A stretch of 64,000 nt of DNA from Opisthocomus hoazin. Lineage: Eukaryota > Chordata > Aves > Opisthocomiformes > Opisthocomidae. This document shows, one piece after another, positions 1-21,106 of this stretch; position 1 is the stretch's first letter; each line of letters opens with the position of its first letter. The stretch is taken from NCBI RefSeq assembly GCF_030867145.1, contig NC_134440.1, positions 5,022,001 through 5,086,000 on the forward strand, in the 5' to 3' direction. The position numbers and the translations under genes are program-made. The notes below the pieces were generated by a model that was given only the letters and a program-made list of their open reading frames with translations, had not been told where the DNA came from and made no database searches.

Positions 1-243
1 GCACAAACTGAAGCAGAGGAAGTTCTGTCTGAACCCGAGGAAGAACTTCTTCCCTCTGAGGGTGATGGAGCCCTGGCCCAGGCTGCCCAGGGAGGCTGTG
101 GAGTCTCCTTCTCGGGAGATATTCAAGACCCACCTGGACAAGGTCCTCTACAGCCTACTGTAGGTGACCCTGCTTGGGCAGGGGGTTGGGCTGGGTGACC
201 CACAGAGGTCCCTTCCAACCCCTACCATTCTGTGATTCTGTGA
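1..243 (+). repeat. CR1 LINE, 3' end, cut by window edge
   Basis: End of the CR1 reverse-transcriptase region and 3' UTR, finishing in the octamer-type tail ATTCTGTG twice. The left part is outside the window. It shares the sequence around GGGCAGGGGGTTGG with most other copies here. Confidence 0.93.
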
Positions 244-671
244 TATGTTATACCAATAGTATAATAGTAAGAATCGTCCAGATTAAAGAAGGATGGACTT
301 TTTGATGAAACCTAGCAGAGCACAGCGATGATGGAACTGGACCTGGTTTTCAACAACTGGTACCCAGCAACTTCATCAAGATCGACGTCTCCAACCTGCA
401 GACTGTGGGCACGGGCTGCACCAGATACATCAGCTGTGAGCTCCGGATGCAGCAAGTGACCGCCCATCACCACACATCACCTCTCCTGCTACAGAAGACC
501 ATTACAACAGATGGAGCCCGAAGTCATGGATTAAATGGATTCAACGGACACTTTAGAGTGATGATCCATAGACTAAGGGAATGGTATCTGGAGACAGGAG
601 AAGTGGTGGTGATCAACTGGACAATGGGGGACCTGGGCATGACATAGATGGTATGGAATAAGGGGTGGATA
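244..671 (+). mobile_element. Probable 3' internal region of an endogenous retrovirus (fossil)
   Basis: Non-genic stretch between a CR1 tail and an LTR. It ends in a purine-rich tract just before the LTR, as expected for the polypurine tract side of an ERV. It resembles the untranslated or degraded 3' internal part of avian ERVs from memory, but I cannot assign the family. No second LTR lies in the window. It is a broken remnant and short reading frames in it are not taken as genes. Confidence 0.5.
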
Positions 672-1083
672 ATGTCCTGGGTTCGGCCAGGACAGGGTTC
701 ATTTTCACTGGAATCCAGGGAAGGGGCACAGCTGGGGGGGCTGACCCCACCTGGCCCAACAGAGCAGGGCATTCCATGCCATGTGCCGTCATGCTGGGTT
801 CCGGTGGGGGGGACCTGGGGGGCGGGAACTCTCTCGCGGCTCGGGAGCGCGCGGCGCCGGTCCGGTCTGGCAGAACGGCTCTGTGGGTCGTGCGGTTTGT
901 GTTGTGTTTTCTCCTCATCTGTATCGTTGTTGTTGCTGTTCCCTCTCTTTGCTGTTCTGTTAAACTGCCCTTATCCCGACCCACCAGGTTCTGCCTGTTT
1001 CTTTCCATTCTGCTCCGCACCCCGGCGGGGGGAGGGGCGGCCGCGTGGCGCTTTTTTGTTGCCGGCTGCAGCCAAACCAGAAC
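672..1083 (+). mobile_element. ERV long terminal repeat, avian ERVL/ERVK-like (fossil)
   Basis: Begins TGTCCTGGGTTCGGCCAGG and ends CAGAACA, so TG...CA ends, about 412 bases. It carries the motifs common to avian LTRs (GGACAGGGTT near the 5' end, GCTGACCCCACCTGGCCC, CATTCCATGCCATGTGCCGTCATGC). Flanking five-base strings (GATAA and ATTAA) do not match, consistent with it being the 3' LTR of the remnant at its left. It lies immediately downstream of HDGFL2 on the opposite strand. Confidence 0.75.
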
Positions 1084-1387
1084 AATTAAAAAACCCTTTA
1101 TATTCATTTCATGTCGGTCGAAATCACAAGAAATTAGGTAAGAGGGAAAAACAAAATGAAAAAAAAAAAAGGAAAAAAAAAAATAAAACAAAAAAAAGGG
1201 GGACAAACACAGACCACCAGCACAGGCCCCCGCGGTCGGTGCGTTCGCGGGGCCAGGGGCACAGAACAAGACCTAGGACATCACTACTGTGTGACTTCGT
1301 GAAGTAACTCGAGCAGGGGACGCGGCAGCGGCCGGTCACCCTCGACAGCCCCTCCACCGCCTCCTCCTCCGGGCGGGAGCTGCGTCC
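1084..1387 (-). other. HDGFL2: HDGFL2 3' UTR
   Basis: Sequence from the HDGFL2 stop codon to the LTR edge. On the transcript strand it is GC-rich, then strongly T-rich (about 1145-1200). No canonical AATAAA or ATTAAA is seen on the minus strand; the nearest candidates are AATATA (plus 1099-1104) or TATAAA (plus 1097-1102), about 15-20 bases before the LTR boundary. The true cleavage site is an inference. Confidence 0.6.
1097..1104 (-). terminator. HDGFL2: Candidate variant poly(A) signal of HDGFL2
   Basis: Reads AATATAAA on the minus strand, containing the rare variant AATATA and the variant TATAAA. It is the only poly(A)-like hexamer between the stop and the LTR. Cleavage 10-30 bases on would fall at or just inside the LTR. 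Confidence 0.35.
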
Positions 1388-12125
<10,738 letters not shown>

Positions 12126-12224
12126 TAACGGGATTGGGCCGCGCCGCCTGAGGCGCCGAGGAGGGGGGCGCTGAGGGGCGTGGCCGGGGGGGCGGTGGAG
12201 GGGGCCCGGGAGGGGGGGGAAGGA

Positions 12225-12665
12225 GCTGTGGGGTGGGGGTCAGGGCTATGGGGGGTTCAGGGCTGTGAGGGGGGTCATGGCTATAGGGAGAGGGTCAGGG
12301 CTATTGGGGGGGACAGAGCTATGGGGGGGGACAGGGCTATAGGGAGGGGGTCGGGGCTATGTGAGGGGGGACTGGGCTATGGGGGGGGTCAGGGCTATAG
12401 GATGAGGGACACGGCAATGGGGGGGGAACCGATCTATAGGGAGAGGGACAGGGCTGGGGGGGTGGTCAGGGCTATAGAATGAGGGTCAGGGCTATGGGGG
12501 GGACAGGGCTATGGGGGGTGAACAGGGCTATGGGGAGGGGGTCAGAGCTATAGGGAGAGGGACGGGAGTATAGGGAGGGGATGAGGGCTGTAGGGAGAGG
12601 GACAGGGCTATGGGGGGGACAGGGCTATAGGATGAGAGTCAGGGCTATGGGAGGGGTCAGGGGGG
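12225..12665. repeat. G-rich minisatellite, units of about 20-23 bases
   Basis: About 22 imperfect copies of a unit like CAGGGCTATAGGGAGAGGGT, alternating with variants in which the spacer is a run of six to eight G. All G-runs are on the plus strand, so the array has strong potential to form G-quadruplexes. It lies in the intergenic region just upstream of the HDGFL2 promoter. Confidence 0.93.
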
Positions 12666-12984
12666 CCAGGCCCTGGGCACTGCAGGGGGTTGCAGCCAAG
12701 GGCGAGCTCCAGCCCTGCCCCGGCCCCCGCCGCCACCCCGGGACCCCCAGCCTGGCCCCACAGCTCCGGCACTGCCTGGGCCCCGTCTGCGCAGGGTCAG
12801 TGTGCCCGGGACGGGACAGGCCCCAGGCAGAGCCGCCGGTGAGGCGTGCCGGGGGGGGCAGGGCTGCTTTACCTGCCTTTGCTTTTAAACTCCTGCCCAG
12901 CCCAGCTAAGCCGGAGCAAGACGGCGTAAGGAGTCTCCTGGGGAGCGCGCCGGGCTTTTAAACCCGGGTGTCACAGGATGTGAA

Positions 12985-13499
12985 TCCCAGAATCACAGAA
13001 TGGTCGGGGTTGGCAGGGCCCTCTGGGGGTCACCCAGCCCAACCCCCTGCCCAAGCAGGGTCACCCAGAGCAGGCTGCACAGCACCGTGTCCAGGCGGGG
13101 CTGGAATATCTCCAGAGAAGGAGACTCCACAGCCTCCCTGGGCAGCCTGGGCCAGGGCTCCGTCACCCTCAGAGGGAAGAAGTTCTTCCTCGGGTTCAGC
13201 TGCAGCTTCCTCTGCTTCAGTTTGTGCCCGTTGCCCCTTGTCCTGTCGCTGGGCACCACTGGAAAGAGCCTGGCCCCGTCCTCCTGACCCCCACCCTGCA
13301 GATATTTAGAGGCATTTCTAAGGTCCCCTCGCAGCCTTCTCTTCTCCAGGCTGAACAAGCCCAGCTCCCTCAGCCTCTCCTCGTAGGAGAGATGCTCCAG
13401 TCCCCTCCTCATCCTCGCAGCCCTCTGCTGGACTCTCTCCAGTAGCTCCTCATCTTTCTTGAACTGGGGAGCCCAGAACTGGACAGAGTACTCCAGATG
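12985..13499 (-). repeat. CR1 LINE fragment
   Basis: Minus-oriented CR1 3' end. The tail reads as AGAATCACAGAATGG on the plus strand, followed by the complement of the typical CR1 3' region up to the segment equivalent to CTGGGCTCCCCAGTTC. It is truncated at its 5' end. The open frame across it (12993-13727) derives from CR1 plus flank and is not a gene. Confidence 0.93.
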
Positions 13500-14500
13500 A
13501 AGGTTGCTGACTGGGTTTAACCCAGTCTGGTTTCTCTGCGAGGTCACAGATGTGCAAATGGCTCGCTGCCTGGGATTTGGTGGCAGCTGGAGCTCCCGGC
13601 ATCCAGCAAGAGCCCGGTGGGTGCGAAGCACAGACCACGCTCCGCGGAGGGAGTATTTACAGGACGATTGTGGCCCTGGGGGAATGTGAGCGGTGACGAA
13701 CTCCATGATCTTAGAGGTCTTTTCCAATCGAAAGAAATGATTCTGTGAACCACAGGCAGCGCCCAGCGGGTCGCCCGCAGCACAGCAGGGATACGCCCGG
13801 CTGCTTTGGCGCTGTGGGGAATTCCTCTGGGCTTTGCGGGAGGGAATTCATGAGGTGAGGAGTGTCAGGTCCAGGGGGATCGGTGTTTCTTGAGGTCACC
13901 CTGCGAGTGAGCGCTGGGCTGTGCCGTACCCGGGGCTGTGCCGTACGCCAGGCTGCGCGTTGGCTTGCTGGCAGTGCCGAGCCCGCGGTGTGTGGCTGCT
14001 GCTGGGACAGCAAAGCCGTCCCCGTGCTGGTCCTGTGCTCTCCATGGCATCTCCTGCGCCGCGGGCATGGGGGTCCCAGCGGTGCTGTGGCTCGGCGCGA
14101 GTCCCCGCTGGCATCGCAGGGGTGGGTCGGGCGTCCATCGCTGTGTTTCTGGCTCTTGGTCTGCGGCGTGGCCCGGCCGTTGGTCCCCGTGCCGATGCTG
14201 GGCTGTTGGCCAAGCTGCTGTCACCGCCGGCGTGGAGACGGGGACGGGCCTGGCTGTTTGTCCCCCGATTTGGAGCCGCAGGCTCAGCAAGGCCCCGGCC
14301 TGCTCCGGCGGGCTGGCGGCTGCGTGGGCCCGGGCCGAGGGGCCAGCAAACCCTCCCGGGGGTCAGCGGGTGGCTCCTCGGCCCGGGGCCGGGCCACGTT
14401 CACCCCGGCGCTGCCGAGGCCCCGTTTCGGGCTGGTTTGGGCAGGCCGGGGCTGCTGGGGCCTCTCGGGGGCACCGGGAGAGGCCGAAGAGGGGGGGCTG
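13500..14500. other. Intergenic DNA between the CR1 and the UBXN6 promoter
   Basis: GC-rich single-copy-looking sequence. Several overlapping open frames on both strands reflect base composition. A small duplication (GGGCTGTGCCGTAC twice, about 13917-13946) is the only structure noted. Confidence 0.6.
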
Positions 14501-14560
14501 TGAGTGCAGCCCGGGGTCCGTGGGTGCAGCCCCGGGTCCGTGGGTGCAGCTCGGGGTCCG
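14501..14560. repeat. Three direct 20-base repeats upstream of UBXN6
   Basis: Three abutting 20-base units at 14501-14520, 14521-14540 and 14541-14560, each of the form TGGGTGCAGCYCGGGGTCCG with one or two substitutions. Confidence 0.9.
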
Positions 14561-14659
14561 TGGGGGGCCCACGCCCACCCCCCCCCTTCTCCTCAGGCCC
14601 TCAGCCCTGGAGGACCGCGGGCACCATAGAGCGGCGGGAGCCTAGAGCGGCGCTGGGCG

Positions 14660-14752
14660 CTGCGTGATGGACCCGCCCCTTCCGGTGGCGGCGAGGTGGG
14701 CGGGGCGCGCTGCTCCCGCTTCCGGTCCCGGTGCCGGTGCGGAGCCGCCGCC
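14660..14752 (+). promoter_or_regulatory. UBXN6: UBXN6 promoter and 5' UTR
   Basis: CpG-rich with no TATA box. Two ETS-type CTTCCGGT sites (14679-14686 and 14719-14726) flank a GC box GGGCGGGGC (14698-14706). The ATG at 14753 lies in a GCCGCCATGC context, a good Kozak match. The exact start site is not visible. Confidence 0.65.
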
Positions 14753-17700
14753 ATGCGGAAGTTCTTCCAGGAGATCAAGGCCGACCTGAAGTTCAAGACC
14801 GCGGGGCCCGGGCAGAAGCTCTCGGAGCCGTCCCGGTACGCGGCAGGGCGGGGAACCCTCCGGTAACGGCGGGGGGGGGCAGGCCGCGCTCTGCGTGAGC
14901 TGCCGGTGCCCGCTGCCACCCGGTAGCTGGGGGACACCGGGCTGGCACCGACGTTGGTGTCCGGTGCTCACCGGGCCGCGATGCTGCCGGCCCCGGGGGG
15001 GTGGCGGGGGGCAGCGGGCCGGTAACGGCCGTTACGTGGCGGAGACCTACCGAGCTGTGCCCCTCCGTCCCGCCCAGGGTCCCCGGGGAGCGGCCCAGGG
15101 CCCAACCGGCGCCAAAGCCTCGCCAGGCCCCCAGCGATGAAGCGCAGATGGCGGCGGCCGCGGCCATGGCCCGGCTGGAGGTGAAGCCCAAGGCCAAGGA
15201 GACCGTCAAGAACCAGGGTAGGAACCGGCACCGGGGCGGGGAGATCCCACCGGGGCGGGGAGATCCCACCCGGGTGCAGCTCCTGAGCGTGTTTTGGGGC
15301 CCGGCCGGCTGCTGGGGTGCCCCAGAGACGGGGGTGACGCTCACCGGGGGCTCCCAGGCCAGGGACAGAGCACCCGGGTGGGCGCTGGCCTGGTCTGGAG
15401 CCCTCTGGAGCTGCCGTAACCTGCGGTTGTCTCTCGTAGTGAGAAAGGAGCTGAGGGCCGAGGCCGCTGCCAGCAAGAAGGGGCTCTCCGAGGAGGACAA
15501 GGTATGAGAGACGCTGCCGATCCCCGCTCAGCACCTGCTGCGCTGCCGGCCCTGGCCCACTTGGATGCACTGGGGATTTTGAGGAGCTGCTGGAGAGAGT
15601 CCAGCGGAGGGCTACAAGGATGAGGAGGGGACTGGAGCATCTCTCCTACGAGGAGAGGCTGAGGGAGCTGGGCTTGTTCAGCCTGGAGAAGAGAAGGCTG
15701 AGAGGGGACCTTAGAAATGCCTCTAAATATCTGCAGGGTGGGGGTCAGGAGGACGGGGCCAGACTCTGTCCAGTGGTGCCCAGCGACAGGACAAGGGGCA
15801 ACGGGCACAAACTGGAGCAGAGGAAGCTCCAGCTGAACCTGAGAAAGAACTTCTTCCCTCTGAGGGTGACGGAGCCCTGGCGCAGGCTGCCCAGGGAGGC
15901 TGTGGAGTTTCCTTCTCTGGAGATATTCCAGCTCCGCCTGGACGCGGTGCTGTGCAGCCTGCTCTGGGTGACCCTGCTTGGGCAGGGGGTTGGGCTGGGT
16001 GACCCACAGCCAGCCCCTGCCATTCTGCGATTTAAAAAAACCAAAAAACTCCCCAAAGCTTCCTGCGCTCAGCTCAGAGCCTGGCTTTGTCTCCTTTAGG
16101 ACCTCGCCTCCCCGGATGAGGAAGGGGCAGCTGCTCCCTCCGTTTCTGGGGTCTACTTCATCTGCCCGCTGACCGGTGCCATTGTGAGGAAGGACAAGAA
16201 GGAGGAGCACCTCCGAGGAGCCATCCAGTCGGTGAGCGCTGCGGCCGCCGGCTTCCCTTCCTCCTCCTGGAGCTCGTTCTGGGGTGTGGGTCCCCTCGAG
16301 CAGGGACCTCTGCACCCTCCGCTGTCTCCCAAAGGGCAGCTCTGTTCCACTGTTGCCGTACAAATGTCTGAGCACCCTCCCTCCGGCTTGCTGGAAATGC
16401 TGGGACTGGGAACTCTGGCCCTGAACTGGTTTTGGCTGGGACAGAGTTTATTTTCTTCATAGCAGCCGTGGTGGTGCTGTGTTTTGGACTTGTAATGAAG
16501 TCTTGATTACACAGTGAGAAGCAGTAAATAAATTCCTTTGCTTTGCTTGCATGCACAGCTTTTGGTTTACCTATTAAATTGTCTTTAGCCCAACCCACAT
16601 TTGGGTTGGTCCCCCGCACACACACACACTTTCACCCCTTCCAGTTCTCTCCCCCATCCCACTGTGGGGGGAACAAGTGTGATGCTGACCTCGTGACCAT
16701 CTCCTCTCCTTCTCTTCCAGTATTTCTCCATAGACCCGGTGGCTGCCTCGATCATGGAGATTCACACCTTCAATAAGGACCGGGAGAAAGTCCGCGTGGG
16801 CGTGGAGACCATGGCCAAGTAAGCAGGCTGTGCTGGCAGGACTGAGCGTGCAGGTAGCCCGTCCTTTCCCTGCAAGGCTAGCAGGCAGGAAGATTTTCTT
16901 GTGGTGCTCCAGGCAAAGTCCGAAGAAAACCAAAGCCAAACACTTCAACCCTCTGAAGTGTCGGCTGAAATAAGGTCAGCATCACAGAGGTGTTCTGAGT
17001 TGGTCCACTAGTCCAAGAGGTTTGGGAGCTGCTGGCTGAGCTCTTCTGTCTGGCTTGAGCATGAAACACTGATGTATTTTGCTTTCCTCAGTCTTCTGGT
17101 GACCTTAGAGCAGCCTTCGAGTACCTGAAGGGGCCTACAGGAAGGATGGAGAGGGGCTTTTCACAAGGATGTGTAGCGACAGGACAAGGGGGAACGGCAT
17201 TGAACTAAAAGAGGGCAGATTTAGATTAGACATTAGGAAGAAATTCTTCCCCATGAGGGTGGTGAAACACTGGCCCAGGCTGCCCAGAGAAGCTGTGGCT
17301 GCCCCCTCCCTGGCAGTGCTCAAGGCCAGGTTGGATGGAGCTCTGAGCACCCTGGGCTGGTGGAAGATGTCCCTGCTCACGGCAGGGGGGTTGGAACCAG
17401 ATGATCTTTAAGGTCCCTTCCAACCCAAACCATTCTGTGATTCTTTCAGCTCTTTCATCTGTGAGAAATACTGAGTTCTCTCAGTCTCTTCTTACACTTT
17501 GGGGGAGCATGTCCTGAAGTGCCTGCTTTGATTCACGCAGTGCCTTCCTCTTTCTGCAGGTACTTGGACAATATCTATCTCCATCCAGAGGAGGAGAAGT
17601 ACCGGAAAATCAAATTGCAGAACAAAGTGTTTCAGGTGAGGTCAAGACTCCTGCAGGTGCTCTGCCTAGGAAAGCCCTGGCCTGGAGCAGACAACATTTA

Positions 17701-19923
17701 AATTCTTTCCTTTTCTTCCAGGAAAGGATAAGCTGCCTGGAAGGGACACACAGATTTTTCCAGGCGATCGGGTTTGAGACAAAAACACTGCCTGTTCCAG
17801 GACAAGGCAAGAAATCTCAGTGTACTAAACTGGAGCAGCAGTCTGAGGGGCAGTGGGAGGTCCCGGGGAGGCTGGTGAGGCAGCTTTGCTTGCTGAGAGC
17901 TCTGCAGGCTGTAACCAAGGCTGTTCTCCAAGGCTGTAACAGAAACAGTCGCTCACCCCACCGTTTCCCTGCTAAGACAGGACATTTTCTGGAGATCCTT
18001 GCCCTTAACATTTCATACGTTACTCAAGTAAAGAACAAGAGACTCAGGTCCTGTCCTTTTGGTTGCAGAGACCACAGAGGAGTACTATGTACTGAAGGAA
18101 GACATGCTGACCAGGTTGGAAGACCTCAAGGACTACAAAGAGCAGCTTTTAAACTCTGAGCCTGTGAGAGCCCAGCTGGATCGCCAGCTCTGTGTGTTCA
18201 AACCATCACCCGAAGCCGCTCGGTTTGAGCTGCCAAAGGACTTCTACAACCTCACTGCAGAGGAGATCAAACGAGAGCAGCAGCTCCGGTGAGCAGGCTT
18301 AGGAGGGCACGCGACCGCAGCGAAGTCTTGGACCTCTCCTTCATGTTAAAAATCGCTTTCTCTCTAAAGGACTGAAGCGGTGGAGAAGGCTTCGATGCTG
18401 AGGACGAGAGCCATGCGAGAGAGAGAAGAACAAAGGGAAATGCGGAAGTACAACTACACCCTGGTGCGAGTCCGGTTTCCCGACGGATACATCCTCCAAG
18501 GTAGAAGACTTCTCACCCTTTCTTTGTACACCCCCTAAAGCTTCTGAGAACACTTGTAGCGCAAGAGCTCGAATAATCAGCACACCTCGAGCCTGCTGAA
18601 CACAGCTGGTAGAATAAAGCAAGGAAAACCAGAGCCGGGTAACGTTTCTGTAAGAACTCTTCCCATCTCCGAGCCCTCCACCTGCCTCGCCTGCGCAGGG
18701 TTGGGAGTGGAAGCCGGGCTGGAGTGGAGAGGGGAGAATCTCCAGGCACTGTTAATTAAAGTCTGCTCTTCCCAGGCTACTGCAAGCAAGCTGGACTCAT
18801 TAGATCAGTTTGTTATAGTCACCAGCGTGAGGCTGCCTGCGTGGTGTCAGGCTGTTCCACAGTATAAATCCTCTTCAAATTTTGCAGAACTCTGGAAATC
18901 ATTTCAGGCTTTCCCAGCTCTTTGTTACAGGCTGGCAGGGGCTTGTGACAACTGAATATTTTTCTTTGGGGATTCTGCTTTTATACTTCTCAGTTGAACA
19001 GGGCTGTTTCTGTGTCACTGAAGTAGTTCATAAAGTTGGCATCAGTACGGTAGCGCCACGACACCTCCCACAAAAGGTTAGATTTGGTAAATGCCACAGT
19101 CTCTCGCAATATCTCACCTTGTTTTCTCATGGCAGGGACTTTTTATGCACGAGAATCGGTGTCTGCACTCTACAGCTTTGTGAGAGAAGCACTCACAGAC
19201 GACTGGCTGCCCTTTGAGCTGTTGGGACCCGGAGGTCTCAAGCTGACTGATGAGAACTTGGCCTTCAATGAATGTGGGCTGGTGAGTAAAAAAAAAAAAA
19301 AGATAGCTGGTACCTTCCACAGGGTTCTTCAGGCTGTCAGTCATCTGCTGCTCGTAACTTCAGAAAGCAGTTTGTGTCTTCTGCTTTCAGTGCCCCAAGT
19401 TGTGCTCTGGCTCTTTTTAAGCCCAAGCAAACAAGTAACTGCTTGAAGGCTCCTGGCTCAAGGCTAGGAGGTCTTTCTGGAAGGAACTGCCAGGACCTAC
19501 CTCCTGTAGCAAACACAGGCTGCAGTAGTTGCCAGCAGCTCTGTCAGAGGCTTAGGATCCACACTGGGGAAAGAGGGAAGGCAGCAACTGAGAGGCAAGC
19601 GCAGCTCTAGCCCAAGGCTACCAACAGAAAGCCCAAAGCAGCATCCCTTAAGGAGCTTCTTGCAGAAACCCACGCTTGTCCTTTCTCTTTGAAGTGCGCT
19701 TTCTGAGTTTTTCCAGGTCTGAACGTACGCAGCATGTTACAAGGTCAAGGCATGACATTGCTGTAGCTTACTAACTCTGCCTTTCCTGTCCCAGGTGCCC
19801 TCAGCCCTCCTGACGCTCGCCTGGGACGCAGCAGTCATGGCAGACATCCAGGCGTCAGGAGAGGAGCAGCCAGCAAGCCCCCTGAAACCAGAACTTCTCT
19901 CCAGAGTCCAGACACTGTCATGA
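14753..19923 (+). CDS. UBXN6: UBXN6 (UBX domain protein 6, UBXD1), complete 11-exon coding sequence
   Basis: Cofactor of the AAA ATPase p97/VCP in endolysosomal sorting, damaged-lysosome clearance and ER-associated degradation. Exons: 14753-14835, 15078-15217, 15440-15501, 16100-16231, 16721-16818, 17560-17635, 17722-17806, 18069-18288, 18370-18500, 19136-19281, 19795-19923. They total 1,302 bases, 433 residues (human 441), with consistent phases. The N-terminal helix starts MRKFFQEIKAD. A VIM-type p97-binding segment lies at about residues 43-62 (Ala-rich, ending MARLE). The PUB domain is about residues 145-235 and the UBX domain about 325-400. The UBX lacks the Phe-Pro-Arg loop used by other UBX proteins to bind p97 (here VPSALL), as known for this family member. 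Intron 7 begins with GC, so it is called as a GC-AG intron. Intron 3 carries a CR1, intron 4 an LTR fragment and intron 5 an older CR1. AATAAA follows the stop codon directly. Confidence 0.97.
15579..16032 (+). repeat. CR1 LINE fragment in UBXN6 intron 3
   Basis: Plus-oriented CR1 3' portion from GAGGAGCTGCTGGAGAGAG to a tail reading CCATTCTGCGATTT. Same subfamily as the copies at 40.2 and 46.8 kb. Confidence 0.93.
16428..16672 (+). mobile_element. ERV LTR fragment, avian ERVL-like (fossil), in UBXN6 intron 4
   Basis: The left part, TTTTGGCTGGGACAGAG followed by TTCTTCATAGCAGCC, is a hallmark of a common avian LTR family. The right part (ACCTATTAAATTGTCTTTAG, then TTCTCTCCCCCATCCCAC) matches that LTR's 3' portion. 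The middle is missing, so it is an internally deleted solo LTR. It holds a short CA repeat (about 16616-16628) and ends about 50 bases before UBXN6 exon 5. Confidence 0.75.
17096..17445 (+). repeat. CR1 LINE fragment, older subfamily, in UBXN6 intron 5
   Basis: Plus-oriented CR1 3' end of a different subfamily from most copies here. It has AGGGCAGATTTAGATTAGA and GGTTGGAACCAGATGATC, ending ACCATTCTGTGATTCT. It closely resembles the inverted copy at 54.5 kb. Confidence 0.92.
17807..18068 (+). other. UBXN6: GC-AG intron of UBXN6 (intron 7)
   Basis: The exon before ends ...GGACAAG and the intron begins GCAAGA. The acceptor is TTGGTTGCAG. The join G + AG gives Glu followed by Thr-Thr-Glu-Glu-Tyr-Tyr, matching the human E-E-F-Y segment in frame. 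No GT nearby gives an in-frame join. Confidence 0.8.
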
Positions 19924-19929
19924 AATAAA
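19924..19929 (+). terminator. UBXN6: UBXN6 poly(A) signal abutting the stop codon
   Basis: The canonical AATAAA begins at the first base after the TGA stop. A GT-rich stretch (about 19946-19965) follows as a possible downstream element. This would make the 3' UTR only about 20-35 bases. An ATTAAA at 20381-20386 is a possible alternative distal signal. Confidence 0.7.
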
Positions 19930-21100
19930 GGGGAGTGGATTCAGTGCAGGTGCTTTGAGACTCTTCCTTCATTTTTCCGTCCAGACTGTTGGGGCTTCCA
20001 GCTACACGACCTCAGAAATGACACTGGTTTAGCTCTGCAGCATGGGAGTCCACATTCTGCCGTGTCACACCAACTTTGCGGTCACCACCACAACTCCAGC
20101 AGCCACACACTAAGGCAGTCTGGCCCAGTAAGGCACTTACAGGACTGCTCTGAATGGCTTTAAAACCCAGGTTCTAGCAGCGACTGCTTGTGGTGTTTCT
20201 GAGACCGTGGTGAAGCACCACCCTCCTCGCTTGGAGGAGGGATCAGGGACCAGTGCTAGGCTGGATGACCAATGGATTGAGCCTGGGTATCGGGCTGGGC
20301 TTAGAACTCGGCTTTTGCTTCTGTGTGCACTGTAACTCCTATTGGAGAGAATATATTTAGATAAAACTATGCTTAGTCTGATTAAATGGAATATTTAAAG
20401 ACTCAGTTCTGTCCAAAGTTATTTGAATTGCATTGCTCTTACAGGTTTGAAATGTAGACGAGCTGCAGTCAGTGCTGGGGTTGGCACTGGTGTTACTGGT
20501 GCAGCTGTGGCATTACCTGCAGACAGAACAGGAGACCGACCACAGGCAGCAGCTGTTTGTGCTGCCTGCTGGTGAGAGATTAAACCTTCAACTACAGCCA
20601 GCACTGCAGGGAGCAAGCTCCTCAACTCGCAGGCCGTATGAAGTTAAAAGCCCCAGCAACTGTTCCATGAAACAAGTCTGATGCCAGTTCAGTCCCTTAT
20701 ACTTCGGTCTCACAGCTGTTCTGTGGGGTAGGGACCAGCTTTTGTGTACTCAGCTTCTCTTGCAGCAATGCATAGAGGAGACCTGTCAGTAGCCTGATGT
20801 GTCATTAATACTAGGCTATCCCAAAACAGGAGAAACAAGCTGCCAGATTTTTTCTTTTCCAAACATAAAGCCCTGCTGCTGTTCCCTGTAGCAAGTAAGA
20901 CCACAAACAGGATGATACAGATAGCATAAATTCAAATATAATTGTACATCATTTATACCCAAGGCCATGCTGTACAACCTTATGAACAGAGTCATTCCCC
21001 CAGTGGCATCACAATAAGCTTATTTCAAAATCCCTCCACTAGTTTTAGAGATAACTTAGATACCTTCCATTACAAAGAAGTATCAAAATTTCAATAATGC
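19930..21100. other. Intergenic region between convergent UBXN6 and CHAF1A
   Basis: About 1.2 kb without exons or recognised transposons, becoming AT-rich toward the right. It may hold a distal UBXN6 3' UTR (ATTAAA at 20381-20386). Confidence 0.6.
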
Positions 21101-21106
21101 TTTATT
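21101..21106 (-). terminator. CHAF1A: CHAF1A poly(A) signal
   Basis: TTTATT on the plus strand, i.e. AATAAA on the CHAF1A strand, about 210 bases after the stop codon at 21315. It is the first canonical signal downstream. Confidence 0.7.

Noticed and set aside
405-647. Short open frame right of the first CR1
   Set aside because: It lies in the ERV remnant before the LTR and is treated as part of that fossil, not as a gene.
12993-13727. 244-codon minus-strand frame
   Set aside because: Mostly CR1 3' end translated; the same peptide pieces recur at 15.6, 40.2, 45.8, 46.8 and 49.9 kb.
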